DNA of 64,000 bases from Saccharothrix carnea (GTDB lineage Bacteria; Actinomycetota; Actinomycetes; Mycobacteriales; Pseudonocardiaceae), in assembly GCF_003014735.1 (NCBI RefSeq), contig NZ_PYAX01000018.1:62001-126000 (forward strand), written 5' to 3'. Below the pieces are notes generated by a model. The model had not been told where the DNA came from. It saw only the letters and a program-made list of their open reading frames with translations, and did not search any database. Shown piece by piece: positions 56,097-64,000 of the stretch. Position numbers and translations under genes: made by a program. The first letter of the stretch is position 1; the number at the start of each line of letters is the position of its first letter.

Positions 56097-56993
56097 TCAA
56101 CCGCGGGCCGCACCCAGGTCCGCCGCGGCACGGGCGTAGCCGACGACCAGCGGACGGGTGTCGTCCGCACGCCAGGCGACCGCCAGTTCGCACGGCGCCA
56201 CGCCGGTGACCGGGCGGACCAGCACGTCGTCCCGGGCGACCAGCGGCGCGTTGCCCTCCGCCAGCAGCACCACGCCGTCGCCGTTCGCCACCGCCTCGTG
56301 CGTCTCCTCGGCACTGGTGATCTCGCCGCCGATGATCGGATCCCGGCCGCCCCGCGCGTCCACCGCGAGCCAGTAGTCACGCGCTTGGCCCGCCGATTCG
56401 GGCAGCGCGAGGAACGGCTCGTCCAGCAGTTCGGCGAACTCGACGTGGTCGCGGCCCGCCAGCCGGTGGCCCGCGGGCAGCGCGACCAGGCGCGGCTCGC
56501 GCGCGACCACCACCCACCGGTACCGGTCCGCGTCGGTGATCGGCAGCCAGACGAAGCCGACATCGGCCGAGCCGTCGCCGAGGCCGACCGTCGGATCGCC
56601 CCACCCGACCTGGCGCAGCGTGATCCTGGCGGCCGGGTGCTCGGCGGTCAGCCTGGACCGCAGCGCGGGCAACAGGCCGCGGCCCGGGCTGGTGCTCATG
56701 CCGACCACCAGCGTCGCCCGCTGCGCCGCCTTCGCCGACTCGACCGCCGCCCGTGCCCGTGCCCACTCCGCCACGATCCGCTCGGCGTGCGGCAGCAGCG
56801 CGGCGCCGACCTCGGTCAGCCGCACCTCGCGCCGGTCCCGCTCGAACAACGGCGCGCCGATCTGCCGCTCCAGCACCCGGATCTGCTTGCTCAACGCGGG
56901 CTGCGACACGAACAACCGCTCGGCGGCCCGGGTGAAGTGCAGTTCCTCGGCCACGGTGACGAAGTAGCTCAAGTCGCGTCCGTGCACGTCCAT
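56097..56993 (-). CDS. LysR-family transcriptional regulator
   Basis: ATG 56993 gives 298 residues; a TTG two codons earlier is also open. The N-terminal winged helix is typical (HFTRAAERLFVSQPALSKQI, LERQIGAPLFERDRREVRLT), followed by a periplasmic-binding-like effector domain. It is divergent from the SDR gene, and a 15-bp palindromic box covers its start codon. It therefore probably regulates itself and the SDR enzyme. Confidence 0.93.
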   Translation of the reverse strand: MDVHGRDLSYFVTVAEELHFTRAAERLFVSQPALSKQIRVLERQIGAPLFERDRREVRLTEVGAALLPHAERIVAEWARARAAVESAKAAQRATLVVGMSTSPGRGLLPALRSRLTAEHPAARITLRQVGWGDPTVGLGDGSADVGFVWLPITDADRYRWVVVAREPRLVALPAGHRLAGRDHVEFAELLDEPFLALPESAGQARDYWLAVDARGGRDPIIGGEITSAEETHEAVANGDGVVLLAEGNAPLVARDDVLVRPVTGVAPCELAVAWRADDTRPLVVGYARAAADLGAARG

Positions 56994-57006
56994 AACCAAT
57001 GGCTAT
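56992..57006. promoter_or_regulatory. LysR-type binding box between divergent LysR and SDR genes
   Basis: ATAACCAATGGCTAT reads ATA-N-CCA-N-TGG-N-TAT, symmetric except at three single positions. Its T-N11-A skeleton is that of LysR boxes. It overlaps the LysR start codon and lies 68 bp before the SDR start. Confidence 0.6.
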
Positions 57007-57074
57007 CACAGCCGATCTTGGACGGCCGCCCGGACCACCGGGCACTGTGGACACAGCAGAACGCGGACTGGGGA

Positions 57075-57923
57075 GTGAAGTTGACGAACAACCCGAAGGT
57101 GTGGCTGGTGACCGGCGCGAACAGCGGCTTCGGCCGGGCGATCGCCGAGGACGCGATCGCCGCGGGCGACACCGTGGTCGCCGCCGTCCGCCGCCCGGAG
57201 ACGCTGGCCGACCTGGTGGCGCGCCACCCCGACCAGGTGGACCCGGTGCGGCTGGACGTGACCGACACGGCACGGATCGACGAGGTGGTCGCGGACGTGC
57301 TGGCCCGGCACGGCCGGATCGACGTGCTGGTGAACAACGCGGGCCGCACGCAGGTCGGCGCGGTCGAGGAGACCACCGAGGCCGAACTGCGGTACCTGTT
57401 CGACCTGCACTTCTTCGGCCCGGCCGCGCTGATCCGCGCGGTGCTGCCGTCGATGCGGGCCCGGCGCGGCGGCGCGATCGTGAACCTGAGCAGCGTCGGC
57501 GGCCAGATGTCGTTCGCCGGGTTCGGCGCGTACAGCGGCACGAAGTTCGCCCTCGAAGGGCTGTCCGAGGCGCTGGCGGACGAGGTCGCGGAGTTCGGCA
57601 TCAAGGTGCTCGTGGTCGAGCCCGGGGCGTTCCGCACCAACCTGTTCGGCGCGGGCGCGGCGTACTTCAGCGAGGAGAACCCGGCCTACGCGGGCAGCGC
57701 GGGCAAGACCCGGGACTTCGTCAAGACGGGGCACGGCGGACAGGCCGGAGACCCTGCCAAGGCCGCCGCCGCCATCCGGACCGCGCTGACCGCCGACAAG
57801 ACCCCGCTGCGGCTGCCGCTCGGTGACGACTCGGTGGACACGATCCTCGGCCACCTCGACGCCGTGCGCGCGGAGATCGCCGACTGGGAGAAGGTCGCCC
57901 GGGACACCAAGTTCGACCAGTGA
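57075..57923 (+). CDS. Short-chain dehydrogenase/reductase
   Basis: GTG 57075 (or TTG 57081, which has better spacing from GGGGAG at 57070-57075) gives about 282 residues. The Rossmann motif TGANSGFG binds NAD(P), NNAG lies in VLVNNAGRTQ, and the catalytic Ser-Tyr-Lys set is in NLSSVGG and YSGTKFAL. Classical SDR enzymes oxidise or reduce alcohols and ketones; the substrate is unknown. It is divergently arranged with a LysR regulator, a common pairing in which the regulator responds to the substrate. Confidence 0.92.
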   Translation: MKLTNNPKVWLVTGANSGFGRAIAEDAIAAGDTVVAAVRRPETLADLVARHPDQVDPVRLDVTDTARIDEVVADVLARHGRIDVLVNNAGRTQVGAVEETTEAELRYLFDLHFFGPAALIRAVLPSMRARRGGAIVNLSSVGGQMSFAGFGAYSGTKFALEGLSEALADEVAEFGIKVLVVEPGAFRTNLFGAGAAYFSEENPAYAGSAGKTRDFVKTGHGGQAGDPAKAAAAIRTALTADKTPLRLPLGDDSVDTILGHLDAVRAEIADWEKVARDTKFDQ

Positions 57924-57981
57924 GCACTGTCCGGCGCGGGCACCTCGGGTGAAGGTGCCCGGGCCGGACCCGGGCGTGTGG

Positions 57982-58767
57982 TCAGCGGCGCAGACCGGCC
58001 CGCACCACCAGCGCGTCGTGGTCGGTGTACGTGGTCGGCTCGAGCTCCAGCGTCGGCGCGGCGAGGTCGCCGTAAGCGTGCTGGATGCCGGGAGCCTGCG
58101 TTGCCTCGGCGTCGGTCAACGTCCACTGGCCCTCCGGTGCGCACGACGCGCGCCGGTTGACGTCACCGGCGAAGATCGTCGGCCGGCCGCGGTGGGACAG
58201 CACCCCGGTCAGCTCGGCGCACTGGACCGAGTTGGCGGTGCCCGGCGCCTCGCCGCCGGTGGACAGGTGCGTCGTGCACACGTCCACCCGGCGAGCGGTC
58301 GTCACGCAGAGCCAGCGCCGCTCCTCCACACCGTTGAACACGGAGAACGGCGCGTCCTCCGACGTGCGAATCGCCTCCTTGGTCAGCACGGCGTTGCCGA
58401 ACACGCCGCGGCCTTCCGGCGACTTGCAGGGCAGCGGGGCGCCGCGGTAGACGACGGTGGCGAAGCGGTGGTGGTACCCGGTGCGCGCGGCGATCTCGGC
58501 CACGTCACCGCTGCACGCCTCGTTGAGGGTGACCGCGTTGACGTCGTTCTCCTGGACGCGGGCGACCACCTCGTCCACGATCTTCGGGTACTCGGTCCTC
58601 GGGTAGCAGCCGGCGTACCCGCTGGAGCAGACGTTCATGTGCAGCAGCGAGTAGGGCGGACGTGCCTCGGCGGGGGTGGCCACGGCGGTGCCCGGCGACA
58701 GCAGGCCGGTGGCCAGCAGGCAGCCGAGCAGCACAGCACGCAGGCGGGTGGCGGAACGTCGGATCAC
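57982..58767 (-). CDS. Secreted endonuclease/exonuclease/phosphatase-fold protein
   Basis: GTG 58767 gives 261 residues with a signal peptide (LRAVLLGCLLATGLLSPGTA); the frame is open to 58815. The EEP-fold landmarks are SLLHMNVCSSG at the first strand, Glu in AVTLNEACSG, TTHLSTGG, FAGDVNRR and the final TDHDALVV, giving the expected Asn, Glu, His, Asp-Asn and Asp-His residues. Six or more cysteines suit an extracellular enzyme. Members cut DNA, RNA, sphingomyelin or phosphoinositides; which one is not decidable here. Confidence 0.85.
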   Translation of the reverse strand: MIRRSATRLRAVLLGCLLATGLLSPGTAVATPAEARPPYSLLHMNVCSSGYAGCYPRTEYPKIVDEVVARVQENDVNAVTLNEACSGDVAEIAARTGYHHRFATVVYRGAPLPCKSPEGRGVFGNAVLTKEAIRTSEDAPFSVFNGVEERRWLCVTTARRVDVCTTHLSTGGEAPGTANSVQCAELTGVLSHRGRPTIFAGDVNRRASCAPEGQWTLTDAEATQAPGIQHAYGDLAAPTLELEPTTYTDHDALVVRAGLRR

Positions 58768-58864
58768 AGCGCGATTGTGCTGACCGGCGCACGGGAACCG
58801 AAGAGTGCTCGGCAAGAGTTCACCGCCTCGACGCCTGCCCGAACGGTAAGTCCCTCCCGAGAGG

Positions 58865-58905
58865 ACGGGCGTACGAGCCTGTCGAAGATCAGCTCGTACG
58901 CCCGT
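58865..58905 (-). terminator. Hairpin terminator after PL9-like gene
   Basis: ACGGGCGTACGAGC (58865-58878) pairs perfectly with GCTCGTACGCCCGT (58892-58905), loop of 13 nt. It lies just past the stop of the minus-strand PL9-like gene and before the next minus-strand gene. Confidence 0.75.
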
Positions 58906-58922
58906 TCCCGCCCACCGCCGGT

Positions 58923-60656
58923 CTACAGGGCGACCAGCTTGCCACCGAGGGTCACCACGAGGCGCCCATCAGACGCGTAGGACCAGGCCAGCGCACCGGA
59001 GTAGGACGCGCACCGGGAGCCGTTCGTGCCCGTCCAGAACTGGTTCGACGTGTCGGAGTTGCCGACGATGCGGTCGTTCGTGCCGCTGCTGCTGCGGCAC
59101 GAGGTGTTGTTGCGGAACACCGACGACCCGCCGTCGAACGTGTAGTTGCGCTCGTCGTTGTCGATGCTCAGGTTGTTCGAGATCGTCATCGAGCCGAGGT
59201 TGCGGTTGTAGGTGAGGCCGTGCTTGCCGTTGTCGTAGGCGATGTTGCGGCGGATGACGTGGTTGACGCCGATGTCCTCGCCGCCGAGCTTGTAGCCGTT
59301 GCGGTCGCCGTTGCCCGCCTGGCCGCCGTTGCTGAGCGTGCCGTTCTTGTAGGCCAGCGAGTCCTCGATGGTCACCGCCCCGATCGGGCCCGTGTCGGTC
59401 TTGGTGTAGAGGTCCCAGCCGTCGTCGATGTTGTTGTGCGCGACGGCGTACCGGAACACGTTGCCCGGGCCGGAGGTGAGCTTCGCGGCGAACCCGTCCG
59501 CGTCCTCTCCGTCGGAGTCGGCGTTGTCGTGGGACTCGGCGCTCAGGATGAGGTTGTTGGCCGGCCACTGGTCCTTCGGCGTGGTGGACAGCATCCGCGA
59601 CAGCTGCAGGCCCGTGTCGCGGTTGAAGCGCGTCACCGTGCGCTCGAAGATGTTGTTGCTGCCGCCGACGAAGATGCCGTTGTCACCGGCGCGCTCGACC
59701 ACGAGGCCCTTGACGTGCCAGTAGTTGCCGTTCACGGCGAGGCCGCGGTTGGCCGGGTCCTCGGTCTGCGCGGAGAAGTTCAGCACCGGTGTCTCGCCGG
59801 GGTGGGCGAACAGCTCCGTGCGGTCGCCCGACGTGCCGTTGTTGCCCTGCGGGATGGTCACGGTCTGCGCGAAGCGGTACGTGCCGCCGCGCATCAGGAT
59901 CGTCCCACCGGGCGTGATGCGGCTGATCGCCGAGGTCAACGTCGTCGGTGCCGACTCCGTGCCCGCCGCGCTGTCGGTGCCGTTCGGCGACACGTACAAC
60001 GCCGAGCTCGGCGGGTTCGTGGTCGTCGTGGTCGTAGTCGTAGTGGTGGTGCTCGTCGTAGTGGTGGTGGTGCTCGTGGTGGTGGAGGTCGGCCCGCCGC
60101 TCACCGGGGTGAACGTCCACTGCTTGGTGGCGGCGCTGTCACAGGAGTTCTGCTGCACCAACGCGCCGGCCGACGTGGAGTTGTCCTGGATGTTCATGCA
60201 CTTGCCGCCGTTGGCGTTGACCACGCGGTAGTTGCTGCCGCTGGCCGTCACCGCCCACGTCTGGCTGGTCGCGCCGGTGCAGGTCTCCAACTGGATCGGC
60301 TTGCCCGCGCTGGTCGACGCGTCCCGGACGCCGACGCACAGGCCGCCCGCCGCCGACGTGATCCGGTACCCGCCGCTGACCGCGGTCAGCGTCCACTCCT
60401 GGTCGGCACCGGCGGCGCACGCCTCCTGCCGGAGTTGCACGCCGCTCGTCGGGCTGGGCGCGTCGAGGCACTGCCCGCTGCCCCCGTTCTTCACCGTGTA
60501 CGTCCCCGCGCTGACGGCGGCGTCCGCCGGCGCGACGTTCGGCCACGCCGCGAGCGTGACCGCCAACGCGGCCACGGCGCCCGCCGCGATCAATCCCCGG
60601 CGGATGCCGGGCGGTCTTTTCCACCGCGTGACGACAGGCTGCTCCGGTGCACCCAT
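58923..60656 (-). CDS. Secreted PL9-like beta-helix polysaccharide lyase with ricin-type lectin domain
   Basis: ATG 60656 follows GGAG and gives 577 residues. After an N-terminal signal anchor (GLIAAGAVAALAVTLAAWP) comes a CBM13/ricin trefoil (about 48-190; GQCLDAPSPTSGVQLRQEAC, TSQTWAVTASGSNYRVVNA). A nearly pure Thr/Ser linker (about 193-217) follows, then a parallel beta-helix (about 220-577; LYVSPNGTDSAAGTESAPTT, RGGTYRFAQTVTI, DNADSDGEDADGFAAKLTSG). The last stretch is characteristic of family 9 pectate lyases, where Asp residues bind calcium. It probably degrades pectin or a related uronan. Confidence 0.85.
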   Translation of the reverse strand: MGAPEQPVVTRWKRPPGIRRGLIAAGAVAALAVTLAAWPNVAPADAAVSAGTYTVKNGGSGQCLDAPSPTSGVQLRQEACAAGADQEWTLTAVSGGYRITSAAGGLCVGVRDASTSAGKPIQLETCTGATSQTWAVTASGSNYRVVNANGGKCMNIQDNSTSAGALVQQNSCDSAATKQWTFTPVSGGPTSTTTSTTTTTTSTTTTTTTTTTTNPPSSALYVSPNGTDSAAGTESAPTTLTSAISRITPGGTILMRGGTYRFAQTVTIPQGNNGTSGDRTELFAHPGETPVLNFSAQTEDPANRGLAVNGNYWHVKGLVVERAGDNGIFVGGSNNIFERTVTRFNRDTGLQLSRMLSTTPKDQWPANNLILSAESHDNADSDGEDADGFAAKLTSGPGNVFRYAVAHNNIDDGWDLYTKTDTGPIGAVTIEDSLAYKNGTLSNGGQAGNGDRNGYKLGGEDIGVNHVIRRNIAYDNGKHGLTYNRNLGSMTISNNLSIDNDERNYTFDGGSSVFRNNTSCRSSSGTNDRIVGNSDTSNQFWTGTNGSRCASYSGALAWSYASDGRLVVTLGGKLVAL

Positions 60657-61094
60657 GACCACTCCACTTCTGGACGCGCGTCGGGAAGATGTGTTCGTCC
60701 GGACCCCTTTTCGTGCGCGGCGGACACTGCGGGGATCCGATCGCGTTCGCGAGCGCTCGAATACGACCCCGGCGAGAACAAGAATCACCAAGGCGCGTCC
60801 TCGCGCCATTCGAACACGAAACCGCCATCCCGCCGGATGTTATGAGGTCCCCCGCACCCGGTCAACGCCGGATAGTGGAGCCACACTCCGACGAGCGAGC
60901 GTCGAATCAATCGAATGCGCAGGTCACAGCCATCAGATTCGATCATCTACGCGTCGTGGGAACTTCGGCGGAAATGCGGTCGGGTCATACTCGTGAACAA
61001 ATCGTCCGGGCGCAGGTCACACTTGTGAACAAGTGGGCGCACCACCGACCTGAACCGAACCGTCGACGTGCCCCGGACACCGGTCCGGGTTCGC
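60657..61094. promoter_or_regulatory. 438-bp upstream region of the PL9-like gene with repeats
   Basis: No gene is seen. GCGCAGGTCACA occurs twice as a direct repeat (60917-60928 and 61010-61021). The second copy runs into the palindrome ACTTGT-GA-ACAAGT (61021-61034), and GTGAACAA is repeated at about 60993 and 61025. These are candidate regulator sites for the lyase, although they are 260-380 bp from its start codon. The region is less GC-rich than its surroundings. Confidence 0.4.
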
Positions 61095-61946
61095 TCACCG
61101 AAGTGCGGTGCGGAACGGGCGCAGCACCTCGCGGAAGTAGTCGAGCGAGCCCCAGCGGTCGCCTTCGTGCGCCAGCGTGCTGAGCACCTCCCGCAGGAAC
61201 ACCACGGGCATCCGGTCGCGCCAGTCGCGGTCCAGCGGGCGGACCTCGTGGTAGGCGTCGAAGAACCGGGCCGGTGAGTCGGTGCCGCAGAACATCATGC
61301 TCAGGTCGACGTCCGGCCACGCCCACGACACCGCCGGGTCGATGAACGCCGGCTCGCCCGCCGCCGTGGACACCACGTTGTTGTGCCACAGGTCGCCGTG
61401 GGTCAACGAGGGCGGCGCGGCGGGCACGATCTCCGGCAGCCGCGCGCACAGCCGTTCCAGCGCGGCCCGGTCCTCGGCCGTCAGCACGGCGTCGGCCTTC
61501 GGCTCGTCGAGGTAGCGCAGGAGCCGGTGCTCGACGAAGAACGCGTGCCCGTCGTCGGTCCAGGTGTTGCGCTGCGGCAGCAGGCCGAGCCAACCGTCGT
61601 GGTCCCAGCCGAACCGCGGGCCGCGCACGTCGTGCAGCGCGGCGATCGCGCGTCCGGCGCTCTCCCAGAACGCGTCCGTCTCGAGCGGCTGGGGCGTCAG
61701 GGCCTCCAGCAGCAGCCAGTCCGCGCCGACGTCGAGCACGTCGGGCGTGCGCAGGCCGTGCCGCCGCAGCACGGCCAGACCGTCCGCCTCGACCCGGAAC
61801 AGCGACGGCGGCGCGTGCTCGGCCGTCTTCAGCACGTGCGCCCGTCCGGGACCGCGGATGTGCCACACCGTGTTCACCACGCCACCGGTCAGCCGGGCGA
61901 CCTCGGCGTTCTCGCCCAACCGGGCCAACACCTCGCGCGCGGTCAA
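61095..61946 (-). CDS. Fructosamine-kinase-like phosphotransferase
   Basis: TTG 61946 is preceded by AGGGGGA and gives 283 residues. The protein-kinase-like fold of the fructosamine kinase family is seen as LTGGVVNTVWHIRG, catalytic loop LTHGDLWHNNVV, metal-binding FIDPAVSWAWPDVDLSMM. Such enzymes phosphorylate ketosamines on glycated amines so they fall apart; related proteins modify other small molecules. No operon partner is evident. Confidence 0.85.
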   Translation of the reverse strand: MTAREVLARLGENAEVARLTGGVVNTVWHIRGPGRAHVLKTAEHAPPSLFRVEADGLAVLRRHGLRTPDVLDVGADWLLLEALTPQPLETDAFWESAGRAIAALHDVRGPRFGWDHDGWLGLLPQRNTWTDDGHAFFVEHRLLRYLDEPKADAVLTAEDRAALERLCARLPEIVPAAPPSLTHGDLWHNNVVSTAAGEPAFIDPAVSWAWPDVDLSMMFCGTDSPARFFDAYHEVRPLDRDWRDRMPVVFLREVLSTLAHEGDRWGSLDYFREVLRPFRTALR

Positions 61947-62043
61947 CGGTTCCCCCTGATTCCGCTGTCCGGCCGACGCCGGAGCCGACCCGCCGAGACT
62001 ACCGTTCGGATCGATTCAGCGGACATCTCGCAATGGAGCGACC

Positions 62044-63177
62044 ATGCCCAAGTTACGCACGCCCGCGGCCGTCTTCGCGCTGGCCGTGGCCCTGCCGCTG
62101 GTGACCGCGCCCGCCGCGCAGGCGAGCGTCCTCGTCACCGAGCTGCCCGGTCTCCCCGGCTACCCCACGCACCGCACGGTCGCGGTCAACGACCTCGGCC
62201 AGGTCATCGGCTTCACGTCCGGCAACGGCGCACCGCACACCGTGCACTGGTCACCCGGCGGCGGGGCCACCGACCTCGGTCTCGGCATACCGTCCGGGCT
62301 CAACCAGGGCGGCCAGGTGCTGATCCAGGAGTCCGTCGTCGCCACCGGCCCGTACATCCAACGGCCGCGGATCTGGCACGCGGGCAAGGTCACCGACATC
62401 TCGCCGGGCTCCGGCTGGGTGATCGCGTCGGCGATCAACAACCGCGGCTCGGTGCCGATGACGCTCCCCAGCTCGTCCTCGGGCTACCACCAGGAGCGCG
62501 CGGTCCTGTGGCAGGACGGCAAGCACACGTCCCTGCCGTTGACCGGGCCGCACCTGTGGCTGAGCGACATCAACGACGCCGGGGTGGTGGTGGGCAACAA
62601 GCTGCCCATGTTCAACGGCGACGCCCACGCGTTCCGCTGCGTGGACACCACGACGTGCGAGCCGCTGGCCAAGGTGCCCGGCTCCGGCACGTACTGGATC
62701 GAGGCGATCAACGAGGCCGGTGTGATCGTCGGCAACCAGGACACCCAGGCGCTGCGCTGGGAGGGCTCCGGCGTCACGGTGCTGTCCACGGACGGCGGAG
62801 TGGCCGGCAACCGGCAGGCGCTCAACGAGCGCGGCGACGTCGTCGGCTGGACCAGGGAGTTCAACGGCGACCGCAAGGCGGTGCTGTGGCCCGCCGGCGG
62901 CAAACCGGTCGACCTGGGCGTGCCCAGCCCGTCCGAGGCGGTCGCGATCAACGAGCGCGGTGACGTGGTCGGCTGGACGTCGGCGGACAACCCCGACGCG
63001 CCGCGCGCGTTCCTGTGGCGCAACGGGAAGGTGGTCTACCTGGGTTCGCTGGGCGGCGCGCACAGCCTGCCGGCCGCGTTGAACGACCGGGGCACGATCG
63101 TCGGCGAGAGCACCACCGCCGACGGCACGCTCAAGGCCGTGAAGTGGAACCTGCTCACCACCACGCCGCGGCGCTGA
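62044..63177 (+). CDS. Secreted HAF-repeat protein with early TTA codon
   Basis: ATG 62044 follows GGAG with five-base spacing and gives 377 residues, with a signal peptide (AAVFALAVALPLVTAPAAQA). The rest is a series of HAF-type repeats of about 45 residues with the pattern 'alNdrGdVVG ... rAflW ... G', for example AVNDLGQVIGFTSG, ALNERGDVVGWTRE, AINERGDVVGWTS, ALNDRGTIVGEST. They probably form a beta-propeller. Codon 4 is TTA. The function of HAF proteins is not established. Its stop abuts the KdpE stop with no base between them. Confidence 0.82.
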   Translation: MPKLRTPAAVFALAVALPLVTAPAAQASVLVTELPGLPGYPTHRTVAVNDLGQVIGFTSGNGAPHTVHWSPGGGATDLGLGIPSGLNQGGQVLIQESVVATGPYIQRPRIWHAGKVTDISPGSGWVIASAINNRGSVPMTLPSSSSGYHQERAVLWQDGKHTSLPLTGPHLWLSDINDAGVVVGNKLPMFNGDAHAFRCVDTTTCEPLAKVPGSGTYWIEAINEAGVIVGNQDTQALRWEGSGVTVLSTDGGVAGNRQALNERGDVVGWTREFNGDRKAVLWPAGGKPVDLGVPSPSEAVAINERGDVVGWTSADNPDAPRAFLWRNGKVVYLGSLGGAHSLPAALNDRGTIVGESTTADGTLKAVKWNLLTTTPRR

Positions 63178-63858
63178 TCACGGCTGGAAGCGGTAGCCCC
63201 GGCCGGGTTCGGTGACCAGGTGCCGGGGGTGGGCCGGGTCCGGTTCGAGCTTGCGGCGCAGCTGGACCAGGTACACGCGCAGGTAGTGGGTGGCCGACGT
63301 GTGGTTCGGCCCCCACACCTCCGCGAGCAGCCGGCGCGGGCTGAGCACCTCGCCACCCGCCCGGACCAGGACCTCCAGCAGGCCCCACTCGGTCGGGGTC
63401 AGGTGCACCCCCGTCCCGTCGCGGTGGATCTTCTTCGCGGTCAGGTCGACGGTGAACGACGCGGCGCGCACCAGCGGCTCTTCGGCTCCGGACCGGCGCC
63501 CGGTCGACCGCCGCACGGCCGCCCGCAGCCGGGCCAGGAACTCCTCCAGGCCGAACGGCTTGGTGACGTAGTCGTCGGCGCCCGCGTCCAGGGCGCGCAC
63601 CTTGTCCGCCGAGTCGAGCCTGCCGGACAGCACGACGATCGGCGCCGTGGTGGCCCGGCGCAGGCCGGTGATCACGTCGAGGCCGTCCAGGTCGGGCAGG
63701 CCGAGGTCCAGCACGACCATGTCGGGGTGGTCGTCGGCCGCGCGCAGCGCCGAGGCGCCGTCCGCGGCGGTGAGCACCCGGTAGCCGTGGGCGGTCAGGG
63801 TGATCCGCAGCGCGCGCACGATCTGCGGGTCGTCGTCCACCACCAGCACGGTGGTCAT
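63178..63858 (-). CDS. kdpE: OmpR-family response regulator KdpE
   Basis: The 226-residue regulator has a REC domain with D51 (MVVLDLGLPDLDG) and the Lys in VTKPFGLEEF, and an OmpR-type winged helix (LTPTEWGLLEVLVRAGGEVL, THYLRVYLVQLRRKLEPDPA, TEPGRGYRF). The sequence LVQLRRKLEPDP and the overlap with a KdpD-like kinase identify KdpE, activator of the high-affinity potassium pump kdpFABC. The start overlaps the kinase stop as ATGA. The pump genes are not in the window. Confidence 0.88.
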   Translation of the reverse strand: MTTVLVVDDDPQIVRALRITLTAHGYRVLTAADGASALRAADDHPDMVVLDLGLPDLDGLDVITGLRRATTAPIVVLSGRLDSADKVRALDAGADDYVTKPFGLEEFLARLRAAVRRSTGRRSGAEEPLVRAASFTVDLTAKKIHRDGTGVHLTPTEWGLLEVLVRAGGEVLSPRRLLAEVWGPNHTSATHYLRVYLVQLRRKLEPDPAHPRHLVTEPGRGYRFQP

Positions 63859-64000
63859 GCCGTCGTCGCCGCGGCGATCGGGAACGAGACGACGATCGTC
63901 AGGCCGCCACCGGGCGTGTCCTCGGCGGTGATGGTGCCGCCCATGGCGTCCACGAACCCCTTCGCCACGCTCAGCCCGAGGCCGATGCCGGGTGCGGCGT
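63855..64000 (-). CDS. kdpD: Sensor histidine kinase KdpD, C-terminal end only
   Basis: The frame from the right edge to the stop at 63855 encodes the last 48 residues of a histidine kinase: GIGLGLSVAKGFVDAMGGTI is the G2 box of the ATPase, followed by a GGGLTIVVSFP strand. The stop overlaps the kdpE start by 4 bp. The rest of the gene lies outside the window; KdpD is named from its pairing with KdpE. Confidence 0.8.
   Translation of the reverse strand, partial: AAPGIGLGLSVAKGFVDAMGGTITAEDTPGGGLTIVVSFPIAAATTA

Overview
The window is about 72% G+C by eye and shows strong third-position GC bias, overlapping gene starts and stops, SARP and ECF41-type regulators, many secreted polysaccharide-active enzymes and rare TTA codons. 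This fits a filamentous actinomycete, most likely Pseudonocardiales (Saccharothrix, Lentzea or Actinosynnema-like). The lineage is inferred from content; there is no rRNA or other marker gene. I saw no tRNA, rRNA, transposase, phage gene or CRISPR array.

Layout. (1) 1-13.0 kb, all minus strand: a truncated ECF sigma factor, then five overlapping genes. In order of transcription these are a DUF4132-like protein, a 1604-residue protein of unknown function, a MoxR-type AAA+ ATPase, a DUF5682-VWA fusion and a SWIM zinc-finger protein. The set resembles the poorly understood E. coli molR-yehL-yehM-yehP-yehQ locus. (2) 13.6-18.0 kb: a secreted glycosidase-like protein, then a cNMP-domain histidine kinase paired with a response regulator fused to a thioredoxin-reductase fold that has lost its redox cysteines. 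(3) 18.1-26.4 kb: a class II lanthipeptide locus with a SARP regulator, a 63-residue mersacidin-like precursor, LanM, an unusual nested inverted-repeat element, an ABC exporter and a translationally coupled bicovalent-type flavoenzyme. (4) 26.5-29.9 kb: a large GH3 enzyme behind a LacI-type operator, followed by a nested inverted-repeat terminator zone. (5) 29.9-32.9 kb: a NarL-type two-component operon with two unknown proteins. (6) 33.1-37.0 kb: class II DAHP synthase, FkbO/Hyg5-type chorismatase and a ThuA-like protein, a shikimate-diverting mini-cluster. (7) 37.2-37.6 kb: a DUF1540 protein behind an IdeR/DmdR-like iron box. (8) 37.7-44.3 kb: a beta-helix polysaccharide lyase, an ECF41 sigma factor, a GH18 chitinase, a LigD-type polymerase domain and an M28 aminopeptidase. 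(9) 44.3-51.6 kb: a VOC/TetR divergent pair, a short SARP-NB-ARC regulator, a secreted SH3 protein, and a PadR-fadH-SnoaL-HD group. (10) 51.6-64 kb: a large subtilase, a DUF6461-like protein, a LysR/SDR divergent pair, a secreted EEP-fold protein, a PL9-like lyase, a fructosamine-kinase-like protein, a HAF-repeat protein and the KdpDE two-component system (KdpD cut by the window edge).

The most coherent systems are the lanthipeptide locus (SARP, LanA, LanM, exporter, oxidoreductase) and the yeh-like AAA+/VWA operon. The yeh-like genes are tied by four overlaps of 4-8 bp, so they probably make one assembly in fixed proportions. The DAHPS-chorismatase pair should turn primary metabolites into a chorismate-derived acid; whatever uses that acid is not visible here. 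All function calls come from reading translated sequence without a database search.
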